Shown here piece by piece: positions 8,997-17,582 of a DNA stretch of 64,000 nt. Source of the DNA: Pseudomonadota bacterium (GTDB lineage: Bacteria; Desulfobacterota; Syntrophorhabdia; Syntrophorhabdales; Syntrophorhabdaceae). A program made the translations under genes and the position numbers. The notes under the pieces are model-generated. The model was not told the origin of the DNA, did no database searches, and worked only from the letters and a program-made list of their open reading frames with translations. The number at the start of each line of letters is the position of its first letter. Positions within the stretch are counted from its first letter, which is position 1. The stretch is from contig JAPLKC010000085.1 in assembly GCA_026388255.1 (NCBI GenBank), positions 48,415 through 112,414 of the forward strand, in the 5' to 3' direction.

Positions 8997-9971
8997 TTAA
9001 AATTTAATCTTTATCCCGATATTCGGGGCTAAATTTACTACGTTATACTCAAAAACGCCGTTATTTGACTGGTTGAATGCCGCGAAGCTTGAAAATGTCA
9101 GAATCAGCCAAGGCTTTGGCTTATAAGTTATCCCAAGCGAAACAGACTCATTGTAATCTTCACGACCGTCCTCCTGGTAAGGAATGTATGAAATGCGAAT
9201 GCTCACATCAACAGATAGTTTCGACGTAATATCAAGGTTGTACCCGGCAACAGCAGAATGATAGTCCCTTTGATAAATTTTCGGGTCTGAAAAACCTAAC
9301 TGGCTTGAATAGCCTCCATAGAGATAGTGCGCCCGGGACAGGGGAAAGGTTTTAAAAAAACCAAGTGTTATACTGTGGTTGCGAAAATACTCGCCTACCC
9401 CATCTTCATTGGTAAGCCTGTTATAGTTATAACGGCCAAAAACTGCCAGGTTGGAAAGTTCGGGTATGGCATAAGAAAGTCCGGCCCCCACGTTTAAGCT
9501 GTCAAAATTCATATCCTTAAACCTGTCATAACGGAACCATTGCTGTACAAAGGTAATTTCGCCAAGCAGGTTGGGACGTATTATGGGCTGGTACGAAATC
9601 CCGGTAGTGGTAACAATATAATTATCATCCTGCGGGTTATTTTTTGTCAGGGCTACGTTGCTTGTCCAGTTTCCTGCAAGATTCCCGAAAACGGAAAAAG
9701 GTTCGTATTCGGATTTTCGTTTAAGGATATATTGCTGTCCTAACGCATCGTCTCCGGGCGAGACAGGGGCGGTTATGTCTTCCGGTCTGGGCTTAAAAAC
9801 TTCCGTTGCCTTGCGTCCCAGTTGTGAAAGCTCTTCAATGTCGGTGCGCTTTTCTACTTCAATCCGGGAGCTTTCGGGGGGCTGTTGTCCCCAAACCACA
9901 GGCGTAAAAAAACACCCTAATATAACAAAAACTAAAAAGACCATTACAGTGATTTGATCTACGATTTTCAC
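8997..9971 (-). CDS. Outer-membrane beta-barrel protein, partner of the FecR-domain protein
   Basis: I chose GTG at 9971 (324 residues). The longer frame to 10025 begins with a TTG inside a clear promoter (10008-10035), so transcription would start after it. From GTG the protein has a signal peptide with a hydrophobic core (MVFLVFVILGCFFTPVVWGQ), a soluble stretch (to about residue 85), then alternating amphipathic strands and a terminal strand ending in IKIKF with C-terminal Phe, the usual BAM-recognition end. Strand patterns such as YNYNRLTNEDGVGEYFRNHS resemble large-loop barrels. It is first in a two-gene operon with the FecR-domain protein; a role in its export or display is inferred from this. 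Confidence 0.75.
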   Translation of the reverse strand: MKIVDQITVMVFLVFVILGCFFTPVVWGQQPPESSRIEVEKRTDIEELSQLGRKATEVFKPRPEDITAPVSPGDDALGQQYILKRKSEYEPFSVFGNLAGNWTSNVALTKNNPQDDNYIVTTTGISYQPIIRPNLLGEITFVQQWFRYDRFKDMNFDSLNVGAGLSYAIPELSNLAVFGRYNYNRLTNEDGVGEYFRNHSITLGFFKTFPLSRAHYLYGGYSSQLGFSDPKIYQRDYHSAVAGYNLDITSKLSVDVSIRISYIPYQEDGREDYNESVSLGITYKPKPWLILTFSSFAAFNQSNNGVFEYNVVNLAPNIGIKIKF

Positions 9972-10007
9972 AATATAAATCCGGACCCTTGCATTAAGTA
10001 ATACTAT

Positions 10008-10035
10008 ATTATAGACGTTTTGCAAGAAAGGTCAA
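10008..10035 (-). promoter_or_regulatory. Sigma-70-type promoter of the barrel/FecR operon
   Basis: On the minus strand, TTGACC (10035-10030), a 16-base spacer, then TATAAT (10013-10008). It places the transcript start near 10001, about 30 bases before the GTG at 9971, which is the main reason to reject the upstream TTG start. Confidence 0.65.
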
Positions 10036-10218
10036 TGCCAATAAATTTAGAACAGTGAATCTCCTCATTTTACAAGGCAGGGAGGTTCGTTGTAATATTC
10101 CGTTAACTTTTACTGTTGAATCTTAACCAAAAATTGCTATAATACAGCGGATATATAAAAATGCGCACTTTATGTCTTGACGTAATGGCATCACGAATAA
10201 TACTACAGGGATACTTGG

Positions 10219-11223
10219 ATGCCCGCAAAACAACATAAAATAATAATAATAATCGCAGTAATGTCATTCCTGATAATGCAAACCCTGATCTTTGCAAGTA
10301 TACCCAAGAGTACAGAAAATGAGCCTGTAAATGTTATTGTAAAAAGCGGGACAAGCCTGAACAACATAGCCGGTCTGCTGAAAGATGACGGTATCATATA
10401 CTCATCCCATCTTTTTATGCTTTATTCGTTTCTTACCAGAAGTAAGCTGATAGCAGGCGAATACGAGCTGAAAAAGAACATGTCTACCTTTGATATTATC
10501 ATGAAAATGAAACATGGTGAGAGAAATATATATACATTGAAGATTATTGAAGGTTACAATATATACAATGTAGCGGAAACAATTCAAAATGCAAAAATTA
10601 CGAAAAAAGATGAATTCATACGCCTCGCAACAAGCCGTGATTTTCTCGGCAGATTAAAAATAGATTCCGGTTCCTTGGAAGGGTATCTTTCACCGGATAC
10701 ATATTATTACAGCAAAGAAACCGATGTAGACAAGTTTATAGAAAGGATAGTGCAGAGAACTTTTAAGTTTTTTGAAAAAGAAAGTATACGGGACAGGATG
10801 CAAGAATTAAAAATGGATATTTACCAAACATTAACCCTTGCATCAATGATAGAAAAAGAAGCAAAAATGAAAGAAGAAAAACCACTGATTTCGGCAGTTT
10901 TTCATAACAGGCTCAAAAAGGATATGTCGCTCGATTGTGACCCCACCGTGGTATATGGAACAGGTGCATTTTACCGGCCGATAACAAAATCAGATCTGGC
11001 AACCCATACCCCTTATAACACATATAAGCTCCGAGGGCTGCCAAAGGGTCCGATTTGCATACCCGATAAAAATTCAATTATGGCAGCGCTTTATCCTGCA
11101 CCTGTGAATTATCTATTTTTTGTCTCCAGAAATGATGGCACCCATGTCTTTTCAAATGACATGAATACACATAACCATTTTGTACACATATACCAGAGAG
11201 TAAAAAACACAAAAAAACAGTAA
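10219..11223 (+). CDS. mltG: Endolytic murein transglycosylase MltG (YceG-like)
   Basis: 334 residues, the usual family length. A single N-terminal membrane anchor (about 8-27) is followed by a LysM-like subdomain (VIVKSGTSLNNIAGLLKDDG) and the catalytic YceG domain with EGYLSPDTYYY, SMIEKEA (the conserved Glu that cleaves the glycan), FHNRLKKDMSLDCDPTV and the late YNTYKLRGLPKGPI. MltG cleaves nascent peptidoglycan at the inner membrane and is thought to end glycan strands. The ATG at 10219 is the first in frame; the ribosome site is weak (GGATACTTGG). It lies 17 bp before the thiolase gene, probably by transcriptional run-on rather than by function. Confidence 0.92.
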   Translation: MPAKQHKIIIIIAVMSFLIMQTLIFASIPKSTENEPVNVIVKSGTSLNNIAGLLKDDGIIYSSHLFMLYSFLTRSKLIAGEYELKKNMSTFDIIMKMKHGERNIYTLKIIEGYNIYNVAETIQNAKITKKDEFIRLATSRDFLGRLKIDSGSLEGYLSPDTYYYSKETDVDKFIERIVQRTFKFFEKESIRDRMQELKMDIYQTLTLASMIEKEAKMKEEKPLISAVFHNRLKKDMSLDCDPTVVYGTGAFYRPITKSDLATHTPYNTYKLRGLPKGPICIPDKNSIMAALYPAPVNYLFFVSRNDGTHVFSNDMNTHNHFVHIYQRVKNTKKQ

Positions 11224-11240
11224 AAGAAGGAGGGAAGTTT

Positions 11241-12422
11241 ATGGCAAAAGATGTAGCAGTTATTGGAGTTGGTCAGACTTCGTTTGTCAGGGGCTACGAA
11301 GGCTCGATCAGGGAATTGGCCTTTGAGGCTTTCAGGGAAGCGACGCAGGACGCAGGCATCATGCAAAAGGATATTGCAGCTTCTATTTTTTGTTCGGCGC
11401 CTGAATACGACAAACAGAGATCGCCTGCAGGCGTTCTGGCAGAGTATCTGGGACTCATTCCCCAGCCGACCTTTTATATTGAGACTGTTTGTTCATCAAG
11501 CAGCAGCGGCTTAAAGGTGGCATACAGCATGATTAAAGCCGGATTACATGATGTAGTGGCTGTTGTCGGCTTCCAGAAGATGTCGGAGATTACATCCGCA
11601 GAATCACAGGAAAGAATGGGCCGCGGCGCTGATATTCAGTGGGAAGCGCCATTTGGCACTATGATGCCTGCCTATTATGCGCTCTATGCACAGGCATATA
11701 TGGCAAAAAATGGTTTAACGCATGATGATCTGAGAGATGTCCGTTTAAAATCAGCAACTTATGGCCAGGTCAACGAGAGAGCTGTGTACCGTAAGGGCAT
11801 TAAGGCAGCAGACTTTGATCCGACAAACCCCGATGCTAAGATGGCAGGTGCAGTAGCATGGCCATTACGGGTTGGTGATGCATGCGCCAATGCAGACGGC
11901 GCTTCCTGCGTTATTCTGGCAAATGCAGAAAAAGCAAAGGCTTTTTCAAAGAAACCTGTATGGATCCTCGGTATAGGCGCTGCTTCCGAAGCAGTCAATA
12001 TGGCTGCAAGGCCTGATTTTGCTCAGGGCCTGAGCGTCGGCTATAAAGCTTCGGCAGAGGCATACAAAATGGCCGGTATAACCGCAAAAGATGTAAAAGT
12101 TGCTGAAGTGCATGACTGTTTCACCATCGCAGAGATTATGGCATATGAAGGACTTGGATTTGCACCCATGGGCGACGGCAAGCAGCTTATTCGTGAAAAA
12201 GCAACATACAAGGAAGGTCGGATTCCTGTAAACGTTGATGGTGGTCTCCTTTCCAAGGGTCATCCAATCGGCGCAACAGGCGGATCACAGATACGTACAA
12301 TAGTTCTGCAGTTAAGAGACGAGGCAGGCCCCATGCAGGTACCGGGAAGCCCGGAAATAGGTCTTGTTCACAATGTCGGCGGCGTTGGCCTGTATGGCAA
12401 TGTTACAATCTTTGGGAGGTGA
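11241..12422 (+). CDS. Thiolase-family acyltransferase (SCP2/BbsB-like)
   Basis: 393 residues. Thiolase fold with the active-site Cys84 in VCSSSSSG, a late GHPIGATGG motif carrying the catalytic His, and HNVGGVG near the end. The type is the archaeal/SCP-x-like thiolase that partners a DUF35 protein, which follows 4 bp downstream. Such pairs form one complex: HMG-CoA pathway thiolase in archaea, and BbsA/BbsB (benzoylsuccinyl-CoA thiolase) in anaerobic toluene degradation. Which acyl-CoA is used here cannot be told from sequence. Strong ribosome site (AAGGAGGG) before ATG 11241. Confidence 0.88.
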   Translation: MAKDVAVIGVGQTSFVRGYEGSIRELAFEAFREATQDAGIMQKDIAASIFCSAPEYDKQRSPAGVLAEYLGLIPQPTFYIETVCSSSSSGLKVAYSMIKAGLHDVVAVVGFQKMSEITSAESQERMGRGADIQWEAPFGTMMPAYYALYAQAYMAKNGLTHDDLRDVRLKSATYGQVNERAVYRKGIKAADFDPTNPDAKMAGAVAWPLRVGDACANADGASCVILANAEKAKAFSKKPVWILGIGAASEAVNMAARPDFAQGLSVGYKASAEAYKMAGITAKDVKVAEVHDCFTIAEIMAYEGLGFAPMGDGKQLIREKATYKEGRIPVNVDGGLLSKGHPIGATGGSQIRTIVLQLRDEAGPMQVPGSPEIGLVHNVGGVGLYGNVTIFGR

Positions 12423-12426
12423 TACG

Positions 12427-12840
12427 ATGGGATTCGAAAAATTTGGAAGAAAAAGTTTTACAGCTATGACAAAAATGGCAAAGTTCGTCGATTTGTTAGG
12501 AGAAGGAAAGGTTCAAGGTACGGTATGTAAACAGTGCGGCGCAAAGTATTTCCCGCCAAGGGCCGATTGTGCTGCATGTCTGTCAAAAGATATGGACTGG
12601 TTTGAAATGCCGAAAAGCGGCAAGCTTGAGACCTTTACAACTGCTTACTATGCACCCTTCGGTTTTGAGAAGGATTGTCCCTATATTATGGGTGTTGTTG
12701 ATTTCGGCGCCGGGCCGAAACTTTTTGCACGTCTTGCAAGCGATATTAAACCGGAAGATGCAAAAGTTGGAATGGATGTAACGATCAGACCGTTGAAGTA
12801 TGATGACGGTCAGATGTCATTTGAGATTGCAAAAGCGTAG
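12427..12840 (+). CDS. DUF35 zinc-ribbon/OB-fold partner of the thiolase
   Basis: 137 residues from ATG 12427, which has GGGAGGTG at the right distance; a longer frame from 12364 would run inside the thiolase. The N-terminal helix is followed by a rubredoxin-like zinc ribbon, C-x2-C (CKQC) then C-x2-C (CAAC), and an OB fold containing FTTAYYAPFGFEKDCPYI. DUF35 proteins lend structure and substrate channelling to the adjacent thiolase. The 4-bp spacing to the thiolase stop implies translational coupling. A terminator follows at 12907. Confidence 0.88.
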   Translation: MGFEKFGRKSFTAMTKMAKFVDLLGEGKVQGTVCKQCGAKYFPPRADCAACLSKDMDWFEMPKSGKLETFTTAYYAPFGFEKDCPYIMGVVDFGAGPKLFARLASDIKPEDAKVGMDVTIRPLKYDDGQMSFEIAKA

Positions 12841-12906
12841 ATATTGTAATATATCTCCCTGCCGGTGAAAGTATTTGCCGGTAACGGGTAAAAATCAGTA
12901 CATAAT

Positions 12907-12937
12907 AAAAAAGGCTGCCTTCGGACAGCCTTTTTTA
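12907..12937 (+). terminator. Rho-independent terminator of the thiolase/DUF35 unit
   Basis: Perfect stem AAGGCTG(T)CC-type arm pairing (GGCTGCC / GACAGCC region) with a TTCG tetraloop followed by six T. It ends the mltG-thiolase-DUF35 transcript. Bases 12938-13165 behind it hold no gene that I can support. Confidence 0.85.
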
Positions 12938-13165
12938 TTACGCTTTTTCAAATTTCCCATGAGCACTATTTCTATAAGGGACAATGCCGAACCTTTAAGC
13001 TCTGGTCGAACTGCCGCGCAGGGCTGTTGCTTCGCATACTTTATTGAATAAAAATGTTATACAGGCAATACAAGTTGTAAAAAAATATACGATATGTACT
13101 CCAAGAAGCATACAAGGAGTCTCCCTGCTGCAAACTTGCAGGAAATAATCAAGTTTAAATAATTC

Positions 13166-13215
13166 TTGACAAATTGAGCACCATAATGTAATACATTGTA
13201 TTGCTATGTATTACG
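13166..13215 (+). promoter_or_regulatory. Promoter and operator-like repeats of the RHH-PilZ gene
   Basis: TTGACA (13166-13171) is followed 17 bases later by TAATAC. This -10 lies inside the near-palindrome TGTAATACA (13187-13195). A second copy, TGTATTACG (13207-13215, inverted orientation), starts 20 bp later, about two helical turns. The outer arms GTAATACA and TGTATTAC are exact inverted repeats. The same 9-mer sits in the promoter of the convergent PEP-CTERM gene (14584-14592). Ribbon-helix-helix proteins bind such short repeats cooperatively, so autoregulation is likely (inference). Confidence 0.6.
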
Positions 13216-13269
13216 ACAGGCAATTTAAATATTCAATAAAAGATAGGCTCTTAAATACTGGAGATGGAC

Positions 13270-13776
13270 ATGGGTAAAAATATCACTATATGTTTTCGTA
13301 CCAGTGAAGATTTACGCAATGAATTGAAGAAGATTTCAAAGGAAGAAAGAAGGACTTTGTCTTCAACAATAGAGACTATTATTTATCAGTATTTGCAGAA
13401 CGGGAAAAAAGATCAAAATATGAACGAAGAAAAACGTCGCTATCCGCGAAAGCAGGTTTCTCTTCCTGCCTTGGTTAGTAAACCCGGTTCAAACGATCAT
13501 ACAATACAGGCCGGGATAGTCTTAGATTTATCTCTTAACGGGATACAGGTTTCAATCCCCAATAATTATAAGTATAGTATACAAGAAAACGCTGAAAATG
13601 GTGATACTCCGAAGATATCTATTATCTTTACATTACCTGACAGTAAAAAACTTCTAACCATGCAATGCACGCCTCGACATGTGTATAATTCCAAAGATGA
13701 GACCAATATTGGGGCGAATTTTGTTGATACTGATTTTGCGGGTTGTCAAACACTCCAGAGCTACCTGATTAATTAA
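13270..13776 (+). CDS. Ribbon-helix-helix / PilZ fusion, probable c-di-GMP-responsive transcription factor
   Basis: 168 residues from ATG 13270, which is 6 bases after GGAG (13260-13263); ATG 13264 directly abuts that site and is a poor start. Residues 1-45 are a ribbon-helix-helix domain: a beta strand (NITICFRTS), then two helices (LRNELKKISKEE, SSTIETIIYQYLQN). Residues 57-168 are a PilZ domain with both c-di-GMP motifs: RxxxR in KRRYPRKQ and DxSxxG in DLSLNG. I infer a DNA-binding protein whose activity depends on c-di-GMP. The downstream neighbour is a convergent PEP-CTERM gene sharing its operator motif, so biofilm or surface-protein control is a reasonable guess. Confidence 0.82.
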   Translation: MGKNITICFRTSEDLRNELKKISKEERRTLSSTIETIIYQYLQNGKKDQNMNEEKRRYPRKQVSLPALVSKPGSNDHTIQAGIVLDLSLNGIQVSIPNNYKYSIQENAENGDTPKISIIFTLPDSKKLLTMQCTPRHVYNSKDETNIGANFVDTDFAGCQTLQSYLIN

Positions 13777-13830
13777 TCTGCAACTACATTTATAAGGGTT
13801 TGAATTGTTTATTTTATGGTGTGAGGGTTA

Positions 13831-14553
13831 CTATTTTTTATTGGAGGGCATTTTTACATTACAAAGTTTCGTTAATTTCTTCCTGTAGATCACAAGACCT
13901 GCCAAACCAAAAAGAAGCAGATAAAAAATGTTCGGCTCAGGGACTGTTGCGGCGACCCCGGGTACCTTATCGCTGCCACCGTCGTTAAACCCTCTGAAAC
14001 GGGCAACAAAAAATTCACCTTCGTCTGATCTTGCCTGCATAAAACTGCCCGTATTCAGTTGATCCAGATTCTTTCCTGTTAGAGTAAAAGCAAAACTTGC
14101 ATTTCCGCCAACACTAATCCCCTTGGATGGGTCGCCACCACCCAGAAAGTCTCCTTTTAAAGCTGCACCAATATCATATTTGCCAAATGGCGATGCACTG
14201 ATAGTGTCTTTAAAGCTTGATCCACCAAGGAGGCTAAAAAAAGAGTTTGAACCAGATAGACTTACATTCGTAATATAATTGTTCGGATTATTAAATACAA
14301 ACCCTGTTAAAAAACCGCCATTACTTGAAGGGCTTGTGTTTTTTAAAGTAACATCCAGTTCCGCCCTTGTTGGCGAGAAAAGTCTGTATGTAAATTCACC
14401 GATAAAATCACCGAGCTTTTCGGTGCTTCTCGAGGCATCTCCGGTAATTGTATCGGCGTAGCCTATAGCCGGGCAAAAAGCACAAAGAGTAAAGATTGAT
14501 ATTGCCAATACGGTAATTTGATATATTTTGCTGCTCATTTTATAAATGCTCAC
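13831..14553 (-). CDS. PEP-CTERM sorted exported protein
   Basis: 240 residues. Signal peptide (about 1-33, ending GYA), a beta-rich body (LDVTLKNTSPSSNGG and similar), and a C-terminal sorting signal: VPEP, a hydrophobic helix (FYLLLFGLAGLVIY) and RKK. PEP-CTERM proteins are processed by an exosortase at the inner membrane and associated with exopolysaccharide. A 13-residue tail after RKKL is longer than usual. The start is GTG at 14553, with GGAG seven bases upstream. The promoter holds the same TGTAATACA element as the RHH-PilZ gene. No exosortase gene is in the window. Confidence 0.82.
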   Translation of the reverse strand: MSIYKMSSKIYQITVLAISIFTLCAFCPAIGYADTITGDASRSTEKLGDFIGEFTYRLFSPTRAELDVTLKNTSPSSNGGFLTGFVFNNPNNYITNVSLSGSNSFFSLLGGSSFKDTISASPFGKYDIGAALKGDFLGGGDPSKGISVGGNASFAFTLTGKNLDQLNTGSFMQARSDEGEFFVARFRGFNDGGSDKVPGVAATVPEPNIFYLLLFGLAGLVIYRKKLTKLCNVKMPSNKK

Positions 14554-14571
14554 TTATTAACTCCACATTTT

Positions 14572-14600
14572 AATATATTACATTGTAATACAATTGTCAA
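14572..14600 (-). promoter_or_regulatory. Promoter of the PEP-CTERM gene with overlapping operator-like palindrome
   Basis: Minus strand: TTGACA (14600-14595), exactly 17 bases, TATATT (14577-14572). The spacer contains TGTATTACA (14592-14584), the reverse of the TGTAATACA in the RHH-PilZ promoter, next to a partial second copy (ATGTAATAT). A protein bound here would block RNA polymerase. The leader is short (about 10-15 bases). Bases 14601-14852 hold nothing else I can name. Confidence 0.65.
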
Positions 14601-14852
14601 GTCAAATATTATTTCTGTCAAATATTATTTCATTCCATGGCTCCATAAATATCTTCGGATAAACCTGCCATTATATTAAGCAAATATTGTAGCCAAATAT
14701 TGCAATCCCATACGCATGCCGTGCGGAAATACAAGATAGGCGAAGCTTTCCGGTTAACAATATTCTTTTTAAAAGTACATGATTAAAAAGCTGCAATAAT
14801 TTAATTCTATTTTTTAGCTAAATAAATTTGATAATTTTCCGATAATTCTATC

Positions 14853-15167
14853 ATGCAGATAGTAGGAATCAAACAGAGGCAATCTGTGATATGCAGGAGA
14901 TGTGAGTCTGAGATGTTACCTGAATATGATTATACAAACAGGGTAAGGGTTCTTGTGTGTTCCAACCCAAGTTGCCTGCACAGGGAATATCCTGATTATC
15001 CCCGCAGAAACGGCAACCAGGAAGTTTGCTATATCTGCGGCAAAATATTTAGTTTTAAACAAGATGAATTGGGGATTGTATGCCAGGAGTGTAAGAACAA
15101 GATAAGAAGAGATAGAGAACACAGACAGGGCAAGGCACGGAGAGACAGCGTACAGTGTGGCATGTAA
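14853..15167 (+). CDS. Small double zinc-ribbon protein of unknown function
   Basis: 104 residues with eight cysteines in four close pairs: CRRC, CSNPSC, CYIC and CQEC. This predicts two treble-clef or ribbon zinc sites. The C-terminus is Arg/Lys-rich (RRDREHRQGKARRD), compatible with nucleic-acid binding. No catalytic motif is seen and I do not recognise the family. ATG at 14853 without a clear ribosome site. It stands alone between two AT-rich gaps. Confidence 0.55.
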   Translation: MQIVGIKQRQSVICRRCESEMLPEYDYTNRVRVLVCSNPSCLHREYPDYPRRNGNQEVCYICGKIFSFKQDELGIVCQECKNKIRRDREHRQGKARRDSVQCGM

Positions 15168-15281
15168 ACAATGAACTGTAAATTGCACGTGGCGGGATAT
15201 CTAAATGTCCTTAAGGCAGGCCGAAGAACATTGGATATATCAAGGGATTAAGGTGTAAACGCTTAGGAGGGGCAAGGGCAC

Positions 15282-15698
15282 GTGAGAACTTTATTAAAAT
15301 ATGCTGTTTTGATAGTGATTATTTTTGTTATAAACATTATTGCATTATCTAAAATAATCGAAGCATCTGATAAAAACAACAGATGGGTATTTATCTGCAA
15401 TGATATAGACCAGGCAGACATGAAATACTACTATGATTCGGAGACCGTAAGATATATTTCCGATAACCAGGTAAACGTCTGGATGAAGACAGTCTCGCCA
15501 TACAACAAACCGCGACTGTTACATCTTGAGATCGCGTGTGCAAGCAGCATGTTTCACCTCATGGAGAACTCTGTTGATTTCTGGGGTAACAGGTTAAGTA
15601 ACTTTTATATTGCTGGAAAGTGGATCATGACACCACCAGACTCGGAAGTTTATCTCCTCAGTAAGCTTGTTTGTAAAAATTTAATAACTTCAAAGTAG
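15282..15698 (+). CDS. Exported small protein, resembling surface-adhesin E/CNP1-like proteins
   Basis: 138 residues from GTG 15282, with AGGAGG upstream (spacing about 11). The N-terminus is a signal peptide or anchor (LLKYAVLIVIIFVINIIALS). The body has W-x-FIC, YYYDSETVRY, and NVWMKTV, which match the pattern W...YYDxxSI...VWVK of short periplasmic surface-adhesin E-type proteins. Two or three Cys could form a disulfide. Function unknown beyond export. Confidence 0.6.
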   Translation: MRTLLKYAVLIVIIFVINIIALSKIIEASDKNNRWVFICNDIDQADMKYYYDSETVRYISDNQVNVWMKTVSPYNKPRLLHLEIACASSMFHLMENSVDFWGNRLSNFYIAGKWIMTPPDSEVYLLSKLVCKNLITSK

Positions 15699-15721
15699 AT
15701 ATTGGTCAATATGTGAAAAGC

Positions 15722-16063
15722 CTATTGATCATCCTTTTTAGGCGGAACATTTTTCTGTATTTCGTCTATTTCGTCTTCTATGTCCTTTATCTCCAGGCTA
15801 AATCTTGTGATTGAGTTTATCCTTTCTTTCAGATAGATGTCGTCTTTACTCAAAGTTTTTCCTATGGAAAGCTCATTGTAAACGTGCTGACCCATTTCCG
15901 TGTACAGTTTTTGAATATTCCTCTGAAGTTTTGTAATATCAATATACCTTTTTTTACCAATCTTTGCCTGTTTTTCTACATTAAATGCTAAATCTTGTGC
16001 CGTCTCCTTCAGTGTCTTCAATCCTTCTTCGGTCTTTTTCTTCAGTTCGTCAATGAGAGCCAT
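15722..16063 (-). CDS. Small coiled-coil protein of unknown function
   Basis: 113 residues, almost wholly helical and charged, with heptad-like spacing (LKKKTEEGLKTLKETAQDLA; LQRNIQKLYTEMGQHVYNEL). It lacks signal peptide, cysteines and membrane segments. Proteins of this look occur widely in deltaproteobacteria as hypothetical cytoplasmic coiled coils. It has a ribosome-like AAAGGGG before ATG 16063. Confidence 0.6.
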   Translation of the reverse strand: MALIDELKKKTEEGLKTLKETAQDLAFNVEKQAKIGKKRYIDITKLQRNIQKLYTEMGQHVYNELSIGKTLSKDDIYLKERINSITRFSLEIKDIEDEIDEIQKNVPPKKDDQ

Positions 16064-16170
16064 TTGTTTACCCCTTTTTTATTGATCGGCAAATCGGGAA
16101 TTTTTATCAAGTCTACTTTTCCCAGTTTCCCTGTTTTAATTTCTATTATACAGGGGATTGCACCTGTCCC

Positions 16171-16206
16171 AGTAAGGGGGGTCGCCCCCTCCACCGGCAA
16201 AAGCCC
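16171..16206 (-). repeat. REP-like repeat element, partial copy
   Basis: Reading the minus strand, GCTTTTGCCGGTGGAGGGGG and then CGACCCCC resembles GCTTTGCCGGTGGAGGGGGC at 44825-44844. It is part of a small dispersed family that also includes the two GC-rich hairpin copies at 44714 and 46577. Confidence 0.45.
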
Positions 16207-16246
16207 GTAGAAATATATTTTAGTATATCTATGGGTTATTGAATTT

Positions 16247-17461
16247 TCAAGAAACATTCGGTTGTCCGCCGCTGACAGTTTTTATGATAATAAATCCCAG
16301 AAGGAAAAACAGGGCTATTGAAAGAACAGCGGGTCTCTGGCTCCCGAAAGTCGATGAAAGATACCCGAAAACAAGTGGTCCCATTATAGCAGATGATTTA
16401 CCCACAAAGCTGTAAACACCGAAAAATTCTGATTCCTTGCCGGGCACTATGAACTGGGTGTAAAAAGCCCTTGTTGCAGCCTGAACCGTGCCTAGTCCAA
16501 ACCCTGCAATAGAAGCAATTATTGCGAACAGTAATTTTGCATGAACAAAAAATATGGCAATTGATATGGCAATCCATAAAGTCAGTGAAAGTAGAATAAC
16601 CCTTTTGGGGCCCCAGTAGTCAATGTATCTGGCCATCAAAAAAACACCGGCAAGGGCTGTGGCCTGTACAATAAGATACATATAGATCAATTCCTCGGAT
16701 TTAAAACCGAGGGTGGTTGCCGCAAAAATACTTGAAAAAACTATTACAGTATTTACCCCGTCTTCATATATGAGATAGGCTATTAGAAACCTTCTCTGAT
16801 TTTTATTGAGCCACATCTTCTTTAATTGCCCACATGTATGGCGAAAACCGTCTATGGCCGAAACAAATATCTTTGTTCCACCCTTCGGGTCTTTCGGGAG
16901 GAAGATGAAGGCAGGTAAAGAAAATACAGCAAAAAACAACGCTACCATAAGCCATACAATGTCAATCATCCCATAGCGAACAAGGAAAAGTGCAAGAAGA
17001 AGCGAAAATATTGAGCCTGCATATCCGATCCCGAAACCCCATGCAGAAACCCTGCCTTGGTGCGTAGGTTGAACAATTTCAGGCAGAAAAGAGTTATAAA
17101 AAACAAGACCGCCTTCCATTCCCACATTTGCAAGAACAATTAAAACAAACCCTGCAATGGCCATATCTTTGCTGAGAAAAGAAAAGGAAGCCACGGCAGC
17201 GATACACAAAAGCGTAAGAAATAGAAGCAGTTTCTTTCTTATCTTTGCGTAATCGGCAATGCCCCCGAGAAAGGGAGATGTTATGGCAACAATAGCCATG
17301 CTTACCGATATTGCCCTTCCCCACCATACATCTCCCATACCAGCCGTATTACCGACAATTATATTTGCATAGTAAACAGGGAAGATTGTAGCTGCTATTA
17401 CGGCTGAATAGCTTGAATTGGCAAAGTCGAAAAAACACCAGGATGTTATCGTTTTGTTCAT
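16247..17461 (-). CDS. MFS transporter of the UMF1/Atg22-like type
   Basis: 404 residues with about 12 hydrophobic helices. The N-terminal WCFFDFANSSYSAVI is the hallmark of UMF1 (Atg22-like) major-facilitator proteins, and a GGIADYAKIRKK loop between helices 2 and 3 is the usual MFS motif A variant. Some family members export amino acids or similar solutes, but the substrate here is unknown. The gene stands alone between the coiled-coil protein and larE, with 121 bp upstream. Confidence 0.85.
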   Translation of the reverse strand: MNKTITSWCFFDFANSSYSAVIAATIFPVYYANIIVGNTAGMGDVWWGRAISVSMAIVAITSPFLGGIADYAKIRKKLLLFLTLLCIAAVASFSFLSKDMAIAGFVLIVLANVGMEGGLVFYNSFLPEIVQPTHQGRVSAWGFGIGYAGSIFSLLLALFLVRYGMIDIVWLMVALFFAVFSLPAFIFLPKDPKGGTKIFVSAIDGFRHTCGQLKKMWLNKNQRRFLIAYLIYEDGVNTVIVFSSIFAATTLGFKSEELIYMYLIVQATALAGVFLMARYIDYWGPKRVILLSLTLWIAISIAIFFVHAKLLFAIIASIAGFGLGTVQAATRAFYTQFIVPGKESEFFGVYSFVGKSSAIMGPLVFGYLSSTFGSQRPAVLSIALFFLLGFIIIKTVSGGQPNVS

Positions 17462-17582
17462 AGATGAGCTTTAACTTGTAAAAGGATAACCTGCTTTCAA
17501 TAAAAAATCATGCAAATATTGTTCTAATATAAGCCTTAAAAACCTATGATCAAATCAGCTATTGACAGAACATCAATGTGAT

